DNA from: Sapria himalayana
Taxonomy: Eukaryota > Streptophyta > Magnoliopsida > Malpighiales > Rafflesiaceae
Length of the DNA: 64,000 bases
Reading direction: 5' to 3'
Assembly (NCBI GenBank): GCA_029783825.1
Contig: JAREIK010017241.1
Location: 1 to 64,000 of the forward strand
In this document: piece after piece, positions 46,351-57,943 of the stretch
Layout of the letters: every line of letters starts with the position of its first letter
Position numbering within the stretch: the stretch's first letter is position 1
Program-made: the position numbers and the translations under genes
Notes under the pieces: model-generated
What the model saw: the letters and a program-made list of their open reading frames with translations, nothing else
Told to the model about the DNA's origin: nothing
Database searches by the model: none

Positions 46351-49300
46351 CAAAAAATAATAAAAAATAAATGTTTTGTTATTTTATTTTTTAAATAAAA
46401 CCTATAAACCACTAAATGCCTACACAATTAAATCAGTAAACACCTAAACCCCGTAATACCTAAATACATAAACCATTAAACTGCTATTTAATACATAATA
46501 ATTAATAAATCTAATTTTAATTTCTATTTATTATAGTTTATATATTCATGTTAATTATTTATTGGTTTATTTTTATAAAAATATTTATTATAAAATAAAT
46601 TATGATTGCGACAAATATAAAAAAATAATTTATTTTTCATCAAAAAAAATATATAAGCTTATTAAAAGAAGCAAAAACTAAAAAACAAAAATTATTATTT
46701 AGTAATATATTTTAATTTAATTTTGAATCAATTTTGGTTTTGTAAATATTTTTTAATTAATATCTATCTTATTATTAATAGTTTATTAATTTAATTTTTG
46801 ATCATTATTATTATATCTTTCAATAAAATTATTTATATTGAATTTATATCATATATAATTATTAATATTATTATAACTAAATATTATATTCACATTTCAA
46901 AAAATTTTAAATATTATTATATTTTCAAAGGTTATAACCTATGAAAATGAGAAAAAATTACAAAATTTTTTTTGGTTTTATTGATTAAATAAAACCAATA
47001 AACCTTTAAATGCCTAAAAATCTAAATCACTAAACTCCTAAAAGACAAAACTTCTAAATACGTAAACCATTAAACAAGTATACATTAATAATAAATCATA
47101 AATATCATTTTAATTTTTATTCAGTATAATTTTAAATTTTTATCATAATTAATTTTCAGTTTATTTTTATAGAAATATTTATTACAAAATAAATTATTAG
47201 TAAGACAGATCTAATTTAAATTAGACCGGTATACCCTATATAATAAATATTAAATCTCATTATTTTTAATTATAATTTTAAATATTCATTTTAATTATTT
47301 ATTTGTTTATTTTTATATAAATATTAATTACAAAATAATTTATTTGTTACACAAATATACTTTATGTAAATTATTTTTCATCAAAAAATTATAGATAAAC
47401 TTTTTAAAATAAAAAAAATTTCAAAATAAAAAATTATTATATAGTAATATATTTTGCTTTGCTTCTGAATCATTTTAGGGTTTGTAATTATATTTTAATT
47501 GACATCTATCTTATTAATAATAGATTATTAAGTTATTTTTTCATTATTATTAGAATATTTATCAATAAAATGTTTATATTGAATTTATAGATATATAAAT
47601 ATAATGATTATTATAACTAAATATTGTATTCACTTTTGAAAAAAATTTTAAAATTATAACATTTTCAAAGTTTATAACCTTTGAAAATGTGAAAAAATAA
47701 AAAAAAATATTTTTTCTTTGTTATTCTATTGTTTAAATAAAACCTATACATCACTAAATACCTAAGCATTTAACTCACTAAACTACAAAATCCCGATACC
47801 TCTATATAGATAATCTTTTAAATCGGTATATCCTAAATAATAATTAATAAATTTCATTTTTATTTGTTTTCATTTTAATTTAAAAAATTCTTTTTGATTG
47901 TTTAGTTTTTTATTTTTATATATGTATTAATTATAAAATAAATTATGAGTTAAAAATATAATTTAGAATAATTATTTTTAATTAAAAAATTGATAAGCTT
48001 ATAAATTGAATAAAAATTTAAAAACAAATAATTATTATTTATTAATATATTTTGCATTGATTTTGAATCATTTTAGGTTTTGATATTATATTTTAAGTAA
48101 TATCAAACTTATTCATAATAGATTTTTAATTTATTTTATGATAATTATTAGAATATCTATCAATAAAATTGTTTATATTGAATTTTATGATATATAATTA
48201 TTATGTTTATTATAAATTAATATTGTATTTACTTATGAAAAAAATTTAAAAATTATTATATTTTCAAAGATTATATTTTAAAAAATGAGAAAAAATAATA
48301 AAAATAAATTTTTAGTTATTGTATTTTTTAAATAAAACCAATATACCATTAAATGCTTACTTACTTAAATTAGTAAGCTCATAAACCCCAAAACCCCTAA
48401 ATACAAAAACATTTTAACATCTATATACTTCTTAATAAATAATAAATCTCATTTTTATTTCTATTTATTATAGTTTTAAATATTCATTTTAATTATTTAT
48501 AGTTTAATTATTTAGAAAAATTAATTACAAAATAAATTTCGAGTAAGACAAATTTTATTTAAATAATTAATTTTTAATCAAAAAAAATATAAGCTTATAA
48601 AAAGGACAAATTTAAAAATTAAATATTATTATTTAGTAATATATTTTGATTTGATTTTGAATCATTTTGTGTATTCTAAATATATTTTAATTAATATATA
48701 TATTATTAATAATAGTTTATTAATTTAATTTTTGATCATTATTATAATATCTATCATTATAATTGTTTATATTGAATTTATATGATATATAATTAGTAAG
48801 ATTAATATAATTATACATAGTATTCATATTTCAAAAAAATTTTAAAAATTATTTTATTTTCAAAGGTTATAACCTTTGAAAATCAGAAAAAATCTAAAAA
48901 AATTTTTTATTTTTATTATATAAATAAAACCTATTAACCACTAAATACCTAAAAACATAAATTGATAAACTCCTAAACGACAAAACTTCTAAATAATCAA
49001 ACCATTAAACTAGGATACCACATATAATAAATCATAAATCTCATTTTAATTTCTATTCATTATAATTTTAAATATTCATTTTAATTATTTATTAGTTTAT
49101 TTTTTATAGAAATACTAATTACAAAATAAATAATGAGTGAGACAACTATAATTTTAATAATTTATTTTTAATCAAAAAAATATATGCTTATAAAAAGAAG
49201 TAAAAATTTAAAAACAAAAAATTATTATTTAGTAATATATTTTACTTTGATTTTGAATCATTATATATAGGTTTTGGAATTATATTTTAATTGCTATCAA

Positions 49301-50725
49301 TCTTATTAAGAATAGTTTATTAATTTATTATTTGATCAATTTTATAATATCTAACAATAAAATTACTTATATTGAATTTAAATGTCTTATAATTATTAAG
49401 ATTATTATAACTAAATATTATATTTACATTTGAAAAAATTTTAAAAATTATTATATTTTCAAAGGTTATAACCTTCAAAAATGATAAAAATAACAAAAAT
49501 TATTTTTTTATTATTTTATTATTTAAATAAAACTTATAAACCACTAAATGCCTAGACATTTAAATCTCTAGACTCCTAAACCCCAAAACCCCCTAAATAC
49601 TTAAACCATTAAACCGATATAACCTAAATAATAAATAATAAATCTCATTTTTATTTGTATTCATTATAATTTTAAATATTCATTTTATTTATTTTTTAGT
49701 TTATTTTTATAGAAATATTAATTATAAAATAAATAATGAGTGAGACATATATGATTTAAATAATATATTTTTTATGAAAAAAAATATAAGATTATAAAAA
49801 TAAACAAAATTTCAAACATTTATAATTTTATTTAGTAATATAATTTACTTTGATTTTGAATTATTTTGGGTTCTGCAAATATATTTTAATTAATATCGGT
49901 CTTATTAATAATAGTTTATTAATTTATTTTTTGATCATAAAAATAATATATATTAATAAAATTTTTTATATTGAATTTACATCAAATATAATTGTTAAGA
50001 TTATTATAACTAAGTATTATATTCATATTTTAGAACTATTAAAAAATTATTATATTTTCAAAGGTTATAACCTTTAAAAATCACGAAAATTCATAAAAAT
50101 AAATTTTTTGTTATTTCATTGATTAAATAAAACCTATAAATCAATAAATAAAACCTAAATGTGTAAACATATAAATCAATAAAGTCATTAACCACAAAAC
50201 CACAATAAACTTATACCATTAAATAGGTATACCCTAAATAATAAATAATAAATCTCATTTTTATTAGTATTCATTAAAATTTTATATATACATTTTAATT
50301 ATTTATTAGTTTATTTTTATAGAAATATAAATCAAAAAATAAATTAATAGTTAGACAAATATAATTTAAATAATTTATTTTTCATCAAAAAATATATAAC
50401 CTTATAAATGGATACAAATATAAAAAATTTAAAATTAATATTTAGTAAAAAATTTCACTTTGATTTTGAATCATTTTAGGTTTATTAAATATATTTTAAA
50501 CAATATTTATCTTATTAAAAATTGTTTATTAATCTTTTGTATGATCATTATTATAATATATACCAATATAATTGTTTATATTAAATTTACATGATATATT
50601 TATAATAAAGATTATCATAACTAAATATAGTATTCACATTTAAAAAAAATTTAAAAATTGTTATAATTTCAAAGGTTATATTAAATTTTTTCTTATTTTA
50701 TTTTTTTAATAAAACCTATAAACCT

Positions 50726-50733
50726 CTAAATGG
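50726..50733. repeat. Target-site duplication, left copy (outer hAT)
   Basis: CTAAATGG, matched by CTAAATGC at 57936-57943. The satellite consensus at this point is CTAAATGC, so the insertion hit the telomere-like part of a monomer. Confidence 0.88.
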
Positions 50734-51553
50734 TAGGGGTGCTCATGGGACGGGACGGGATGGGGATTACAAATCTCTAGTCCATTCCCATAGTTCGGAG
50801 ATTTTTTTTTGAAGATCCAGACCCGCCCCATAGGTTGAAAATATCGGGATGAGATGGGATGGAGATCGGGGATTTTGGGTAGGAGAAAACCGTTATGGGA
50901 TGGAACGAAGTTCAGATATTTTTTTTCAATTTATTTTCTTCAAACCGGCCAAGTTAGTTCATGACGAAACCTTTTGTTGTACTATTTATCATTCCTTAGT
51001 TACGTATCTTTCAAACTTAATTTGGGCCAATTTTGTTTTGTCAAATAGGCTGAATACCACAAACGAGTTCCATTACCTTGTCAAAAGCTTAGATGTGCAG
51101 AAAAGGATAGAAATGTTAAATAGAATAGGACCGAGTTGTGTGCTTAATTTGGTTCTTTGTTTTTTCACAAGTAGGCTTTGTTAAGCCGAGTGAACATTAA
51201 CCATAATAGCAATACTACATTTTTTAAACAATTACTTAAAATATTAAGGGATAGCTAAAGATGACCACAAACATTGGTAGCATCAATTACTACTTAAGTA
51301 ATTGCTAAAATTAGGCAGCTTAATATAACAAAAAAATACAACTAATAACAACCAAGATAATAATCATTTCAAAGGTCCGTCCTGGAACAACAACGAAAAT
51401 CCAAACCCAATTAATTATCTCTTCTACAACTCCTCCTATTTCTTCCTCCACTGTAGAAGGACAACCAAAGATGAAAATATGTTAATCATGTACACATAAA
51501 TTTCTAAGATGAAATAGTAATAAAAAAACCAAATATTACCTTATAAAATTTAA

Positions 51554-51561
51554 TACACCCA
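51554..51561. repeat. Target-site duplication, left copy (inner hAT)
   Basis: TACACCCA, perfectly repeated at 55017-55024. Confidence 0.95.
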
Positions 51562-54500
51562 TAGAGGTGTCAACCGGGCCGTGCCCGGGTCAGGCACGAG
51601 CCGTGTCGTGCCATGCCTGACCCGGCACGGTTCGGCCGATGGCACGGCACACCGGCACAGGTTCATCCCATGCCTGGTGTCCCTCGAGCCCGACCCCGCG
51701 ATAGCCCCACGCCCCTCCCTCAAAAAAGACCGCGGGTCGGGTCTGATTGGACCCGACCCGCGGTCCCACTTTTACGAGGCTTGAACTGACCCAGATCTCC
51801 CCAACGGGAAAAAAAATTAATATAAAATTATATTTTCAGCCGTTGGATCTCGCCTCCAACCGCTAGGGAGCAGAATCCAACGGCCCTCATGAGTCTGCCC
51901 CCTAAAAAATTTAAAAAGATTAAAAAAAATTTCTTTTTTTATAAAAAATTATTATCTTTAATCAATAAATTCCACCCCCCTCTCTTTAACATTTATGTTT
52001 TTATAAACATAAATTCTTTCAAATCATTCTATTTCTCTCTCAAAAATCTCGCTTCTCTCTCTCGGGCCTCGGGATTTTGGCATTCGGCTTGGATTTTTGG
52101 GAATCTCAACTTGAGTTTTGAACATTAGAGCTTGACTGCGGTGTACCGTGCATGTGACTGACCTCACTACTTTTATCAGGTAATTTATTTTACGTTTTTA
52201 ACTTTCTATAGTTTCTCTCTCTAGACCAAAATTAAAAAAATTAAAATCAGTCTTCTAGTCTTTATTGAACTATTCTTAAAAACAAAAATCATAAAAAATA
52301 ACAAATACAACTGAAACATATTTAAATTTAGAAAATGAAAATATTATTTAGAGGTTTAAGGCTGCTGAAACTTTGGTTTCTCTAGTCGTCTCAACTCAAA
52401 CTTCTAAAAAATAAAAAACTAGGAGGACTTCTGTAGTTTGGACTCATTGTAAAATAATAAAACAAAAAAATGTTAGGGGTGAGGAACAAGAAATGGCATA
52501 GTGCAAATATTGTATGAGACTTTTAACATGTAAGAGTTCGTTTAGGACTGGGCACCTTAAAAGGCATGCCGAATTATGCACCAAAAAACATGGACCATTA
52601 GATCCTAGGAAAACCCAACTTGGCACTGCATTTTTTGTGACTGGATCGAGTTCAGTCTCAAAGTTTACTCCCTTCATATACTCAAGCGAGTTGGGTAGGG
52701 ACTGCATGGCCAGACTTATCACATTGATGGGTCTTCTGATCAGATTTTCGGAAGATCCAAGGGTAGTGCGCATCATGCAAACATATTTTCAGCCTGCCTA
52801 TCGTAGGATTCCTAGATCCACATCTAGGAATGACATACTAAAGATATATAAGTTAGAAAAACAAAAAATAATTAATGAATTTATGGCATATAGTGGAGTG
52901 GTGTCCGTGACGTCCGATATCTGGACAAGTCACCATGAATCTTTTTATGCATGTCTCACCAGCCACTATGTAGATTCAAACTGAATAATCAATAAAAAAA
53001 TTTTAGGATTCTCTGAGATTCTTCATCCTCATGATGGCCCGGCCATTTTTGAGTGTATGTTGAAAATCTTTAGGAAATATAAAATTCAAAATAAAATTTT
53101 AGTGTCACCTTCGATAACGCATCTAATAATGGAGTAGCGATCAACATGTTTGTTAGGATTATTAGAGACGCACCATTAGGAGAGATCTTTCATGTTAGAT
53201 GCATGTGTCACGTGATTAACCTGATTGTTCAAGCGGGTATGAAGGTATGTTCCCCCGCATTGGATAATATGCGTAATGCACTAAAATATATTCGCATTCC
53301 TCACAGACAACAAGAGTTTGTTAGTCTTTATTTGTGTGTGATTCTTAAGAAGAAGAGATTCCAATCGAATGTGAGACATCGTTGGAATTACACGTACATG
53401 ATGTTAGAATCATGTGTTTGATATGAACACGTAATATCCGATTACGTCAATAGTAAGAGTGACGAACTTATTATTGACGACACTGACTTGGCTTCAGGAA
53501 TTTCATAAATGAAATTTCTGAAGATTTTTTATGACACGACGAACATGTGTTCGATGATTTATACGCCCACCATTTGCATTGCACTCCGGTGCATATGCAA
53601 CATTAGTAGAATGTTTAGGAAGTATCGAGCTGCCCCGATACTTAGCCATATGGTTGTAGAGATGGAAACCAAGTACTTGAAGTACTGGTCCACCATTCCA
53701 TCTCTTTATTTCCTTGCTTCATGCATGGACCCTATGGTTAAGGTGGAAGGGGTAGAAAATACCCCGAGTTACATTTCCTCGTGCATGAACCTGGAAGACC
53801 CACCTGAAGTGTTCATTCACGAGAAGTTGACTGACCTGTTCACATACTACGATTCTAGGTATGGTGGTGGTGGTAGTGAAACTGTGATTATGGACATTGA
53901 TACCTTATTCGGAAATGACGATTTTTCCATTTAGCTAGTGAGGGGGAAATGTAGGGGTGGACCATCACATAGGAGCGAGCTTTCTCGGTACATAGATACC
54001 GATTACTGCTCAATCCTATCACATTCTGATACTAAGAATCTTGATTTATTATAGTTGTGGAGATCATATGAGTCCACATTTCATGCGCTATCTAGGATGG
54101 CACGAGATCTACTGACTCCTCCGGTGTCAAGCGTAGCATCGTAGTCTGCTTTTTCTATTGTAGTGAACGTGATTTCGGATATGAGATCGAGATTACGTCC
54201 AAATATTGTTGAGGCCTTGGCTTGTTTGAAAGATTGGGAGGATTCGGGGTTTAGCATCCATGATCATGCTGAAGCTGGGACTGGGACAGGGACTGCAGTC
54301 GCATCCACTACGATGACGGAGGAGTTGATTGCCTATGATGATGATCCATATGATACTGATCTTGATGTTGCGGCTGATGATGCTCATGATATGCCGATTG
54401 ACGATTGATGAGGATCTACTATTTTTTGATTTCGATGTTTTTTTATTTATTGTACGCTTTGTTTGTACGTTGTGTTGAAACTGTAATTTATTTGGTTCGG

Positions 54501-55016
54501 ACCTTCAGTTCCAAATGGCTGATTGGTCATTTTTCATTTGAGTTGCTTATGTTTTTTTTAATTTTTATTTTTATTAACAAAATGTATTGATTTATTTATT
54601 TTTTTTGTTTTAATTTTTCATTTAAAAATTTATAACTTTATTATATAATTATAATAAATTTTAAAGTAATTTTATATTACATAAAAAAATTTAAACTTTG
54701 TTATTTTAATAAATTTTAACATTTTTCATATTATAAATATATAATACTATACATTATCTAAAATTATATATATTTTTTAATAATTTATAGAAAATAAAAT
54801 TAAAAAAAAATTTAAAAAAAAAATTTTTCTGGTCCGGCACAGAACGGCACGACCTGCCCTGCCTTCGGGCCGTGCCGGGCTAAGCTTTTTTAAACCGTGC
54901 CTGGCTGGGCACTACACCGTACTGTAATCGTGCCGGGCCCGGCCCGGCATGTAGGCATGCTCGTGATCAAAAATAACGGGACGGAACGGGTAGGCCCGGC
55001 CCGTTTGACACCTCTA
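51562..55016 (+). mobile_element. Inner hAT element nested in the outer one (3455 bp)
   Basis: The termini TAGAGGTGTCAACCGGGCC and (reverse complement) TAGAGGTGTCAAACGGGCC sit between perfect 8-bp duplications. The subterminal regions are GC-rich, built on GGCACGG and GGCCCGG words exactly as in the small intronic elements. It encodes a degenerate transposase on the plus strand, so it is a formerly autonomous member of the family that includes the short elements at 11085, 12235, 16193 and 26382. Confidence 0.95.
52400..54408 (+). pseudogene. hAT (Ac-type) transposase pseudogene, inner element
   Basis: Domains in order: a BED-type zinc finger (VWTHC, then CKYC, then GHLKRHAELC) interrupted by TAG at 52499; the catalytic-region motif TSDIWTSHHESFYACLTSHY; TGA at 52982; VTFDNASNNGVA after a frameshift near 53110; HVRCMCHVINLIVQAG; RHRWNYTYMML; and the C-terminal hAT dimerisation region, including SRMARDLLTPPVSSVAS, a stop at the usual Glu, SAFS and RPNIVEALACLKDWEDS. 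Several in-frame stops lie downstream of 53400, although from 53116 to 54408 one frame is kept. A full protein cannot be made. Confidence 0.93.
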
Positions 55017-55262
55017 TACACCCATTCCAAATTTAGTTGCCCAACTATAGTTGGAAGAATATTTGGATATTGAGACCGATTTGAAAATTGTAATTGAACC
55101 ATATTTTAATTAAATTGAATGAATAAAAGAAGTAAAAGTGTAATTAAAATTTACAAGATTTGTATACTAACCTGATTCATTATCATCAAGGTCTTGAACT
55201 AATTCTTCAAATTAAATAGGTTGTTTGAGCTTCTCAACCAATCTTGTAGACATATGAGAACT

Positions 55263-57183
55263 TCAGCTGTAATAGGTGTTAGAACTCCTAAATTTATCTA
55301 AAGTTCTCCCCCCAATGCTAAATTTAGATTCGTAGGCCACAGTAGATGCTTGGATAGAAAATACATCCCTTGCTACATATGCCAAAGAAGGATACCTAAC
55401 CTCATTTAACTTCAACAAGTTTAGAAGATCAAAATCAATTCTATTTTTTTCAAGTTTGTCCTCCAAGTACCTATCCAACTCTTCCAAACCTACAACTTCT
55501 TGTTCTTTCTCCAATTCAACAAAAAATATCATCAACATAAGTATCACTACCATCAAAGAAATCATCATTTTTCTTCAACACAGTAGAAGATAAATTATCT
55601 TCTTTTGATTCATCTTCATTTTAATCTTTATAATCATCCATCATCTAATTTAAAGCATTTATAACCTTTTTCACCAAATTTTTAGTCAATTCCTCTCTAT
55701 AATGCTAAGTGTACTTAACCTTGAGATATTTGAGCTTATATATATGATCCAACACTACTGCTACAAAAACCATAATATTTGTTAATTGAAAAGAACCGCA
55801 ATATTTGTTAAATATATGCCTCATTTTCATACCCATATTTGACACCATTGTATCTCTACTATTTTCACAAAGCTCAATTTTATTTTCAAAATTCGAATAA
55901 TCTCACGAAAATAAACACTAGAGGTAGAATATTATTAGCTAGAAAATTTACAAGTTACCTCATAAAAAGTTTTCAAGAAACGAGCTAAAATTTTGATATT
56001 TGTTCAGTCTCTCTCAGTTCGAACATTTGAACAAAACTCCTTTAAAAACCGTTTGACTTTGTCCTCCAACTTATCAAATTATTTTTGATATTTTATATCA
56101 GTTTGCAACATCAAATAAGTTGAATTCCATCTTGTAGGACAATCTAATTGCAATGAAGATCCATATGTCAAGTTTGCTTCTTCAACACATAACTTAAACA
56201 TATCTAATCTTTTAGGACTTCTCCTCACGTATTTCACCACCCCTCTAATTTTTTGAAAAGCACCCTCAACTATTGCAATGCCATCTCTGACAATTAAGTT
56301 TAGGATATGAGCACAACATCTCATATGAAAATGCTCGCCTCTCAAAGGTACAACACTTTTCTTCATAAGTCTTTTTTTCAATTGTTCAACTGCAACATCA
56401 TTATTTGATGCATTGTCAACAGTAATGAACATCAACTTTCTCAAACCTCATTCATTCATGCAAAACTCAATAGAATTTCAGTATTAACTTTCGAATGACT
56501 TTTAATTACACAAAAGTTCAAAAGCCTTTTATGCATATTCCATTGAGAATCAATGAAATGAACAGTCAAACATATATAAGACAAAATTTGAATGCTAGTC
56601 CAAGTGTCGTTAGTCAATGAAATGCTACAACAATGAGATAATATGTTATCAAATAATTTCTTATTTTCCTTCACAAACAAAGAAAAATAATCCCTCAAAA
56701 TAGAGTGCCAAGATTGAATTTAAATTGAGGCATACTAACTTCACTAAACTCCTTAAACTCATCCATCTCAACAAAACAAAAAGGCAATTCATCTTTTATG
56801 ATCATTTTCACCAAAGCCTTTCTAACTATTTGTCGATCAAATTGCCAACAAGTTAATTTGTTATCCTCTGAAATAGTACCTTTACTTAAACTCAACAAAG
56901 ATTATGACTTATCTTTACCTTTGTGAGCTTATATTAATTCTTTTTTGTGTTGAAATTTCCTACAAGTCTCTCTCAAGTATTTCCATAAACCCAAAGTACC
57001 TTGATCAATTTTTGCCAAGTATTCTTTACTACACCATATACAAGCTGCCCTACCAGTTTCATTTCTCTCTGAATCAACTAATATCTCCTAAGTTTCCCAA
57101 ACAGCAGACTTATACTTTTTATGAGCTTGAGGTTCAGATATACATTGACTTTCTTTTACAATTGGAATTGAAGAACCTGCCAT
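55263..57183 (-). pseudogene. hAT transposase pseudogene, outer element
   Basis: It starts near MAGSSIPIVKES (57183) and shows a decayed BED finger (AACIWCSKEYLAK, with TAG near 57091 and no clear zinc-ligand His), FDRQIVRKALVKMIIKDELP, SISLTNDTWTS, LTVHFIDSQWNMHKRLLNF, ITVDNASNNDVAVEQLKK, FHMRCCAHILNLIVRDGI, CPTRWNSTYLML and the C-terminal dimerisation region (DRYLEDKLEKN, YPSLAYVARDVFSIQAS). It is broken by stops and frameshifts between blocks, mainly at 56444-56456 and 55569-56078. It belongs to a different subgroup from the inner element, as the motif texts differ. Confidence 0.92.
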
Positions 57184-57673
57184 AACAATAGGAGGGTTCA
57201 TGAAAGGATGATGATTGGATTTACCAGTACTTTGATCATTTGAGATGTGATCATCTTCAATTTATTTTATTTTTTATTTACCACTGGATTGTGCCATCTG
57301 CATTGCCATTAATTATTATGATATGTCAAGCATAAATACATATAAATATTTCAAACAAGCAAGCTCTACAAAACTGACTGTAACACATTCAGCCCACTCA
57401 TTCGGCCCAACCACAACACCACAACCAATACTCAACAAAACTGACTGAGACACATAATAATAATAATAATTAATCACTCAATTATCGTCAGAAAAACAAA
57501 CCAAAAGGCTGGTGGCATCTGGGACACGGTGGAGGCAATTAGAACTGTGAGGGACAAGGGCTGGACCTAACTGAACATGGCTGGAATGGCGTGAGGTGGC
57601 ATGGAACTCGTTGGAACAGCAATAGGTGCGTCGGAATTGGATGGGTAGTAGCGGAATTGGTGGCATCTTCATG

Positions 57674-57733
<60 letters not shown>
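57674..57733. repeat. (TA)n microsatellite, about 30 units
   Basis: An uninterrupted TA tract of about 60 bp near the 3' end of the outer hAT element. The long perfect tract suggests recent expansion. Confidence 0.95.
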
Positions 57734-57736
<3 letters not shown>

Positions 57737-57935
57737 TGGTTCTTTTATAGGTTTTTTAGGACTGGGATGGTTCTCGAGATTGATATTATTTAAGATCTGG
57801 AACCGTCCCAAAGAAAAAATACGTGATAGAACAGGACGAGAAAAGTCAAAGTCAACGGATTTTTCTTAGTCCCAATTTTTTCGGGACAAGACTTCGGGTC
57901 GAGTCTCGAATCTCCGAGTCCCATGAGCAGCTCTA

Positions 57936-57943
57936 CTAAATGC
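57936..57943. repeat. Target-site duplication, right copy (outer hAT)
   Basis: CTAAATGC, followed directly by resumed satellite monomer sequence. Confidence 0.88.

Larger units (their letters stand above)
36068..50725 (-). repeat. AT-rich ~600-bp satellite array, right block (proximal)
   Basis: About 24 monomers in inverted orientation relative to 1-4015. The palindrome recurs near 36631, 37223, 37971, 38563, 39155, 39752, 40334, 40927, 41517, 42051, 42648, 43236, 43775, 44377, 44985, 45595, 46330, 46929, 47668, 48268, 48865, 49464, 50063 and 50673. Most spacings are 580-610 bp, with short units of about 535 and long units of about 740. Conserved blocks are the palindrome, a (CCTAAA)-like stretch, TAAATCTCATTTT, GAAATATTAATTACAAAATA, GATTTTGAATCATTTTAGG and TTATTAATAATAGTTTATTA. 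Confidence 0.95.
50734..57935 (-). mobile_element. Outer hAT element (7.2 kb including nested insertion)
   Basis: The ends are TAGGGGTGCTCATGGGAC and, in reverse complement, TAGAGCTGCTCATGGGAC, flanked by an 8-bp duplication of satellite sequence. Removing the nested element and its extra target copy leaves about 3.7 kb, a normal size for an Ac-type element. It carries a broken transposase on the minus strand. The left subterminal region (50734-51550) is non-coding. Confidence 0.93.

Noticed and set aside
36068..50725. CRISPR-like interpretation of the regularly spaced palindromes.
   Set aside because: Spacing is about 600 bp with homologous, not unique, DNA between them, in a eukaryotic satellite.
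50849..51184. 111-codon frame at the left end of the outer hAT element.
   Set aside because: It starts in the terminal region, has no recognisable domain, and lies on the strand opposite to the element's transposase.
51562..57935. Active transposase genes.
   Set aside because: Both transposase frames contain several stops and at least one frameshift within conserved domains.
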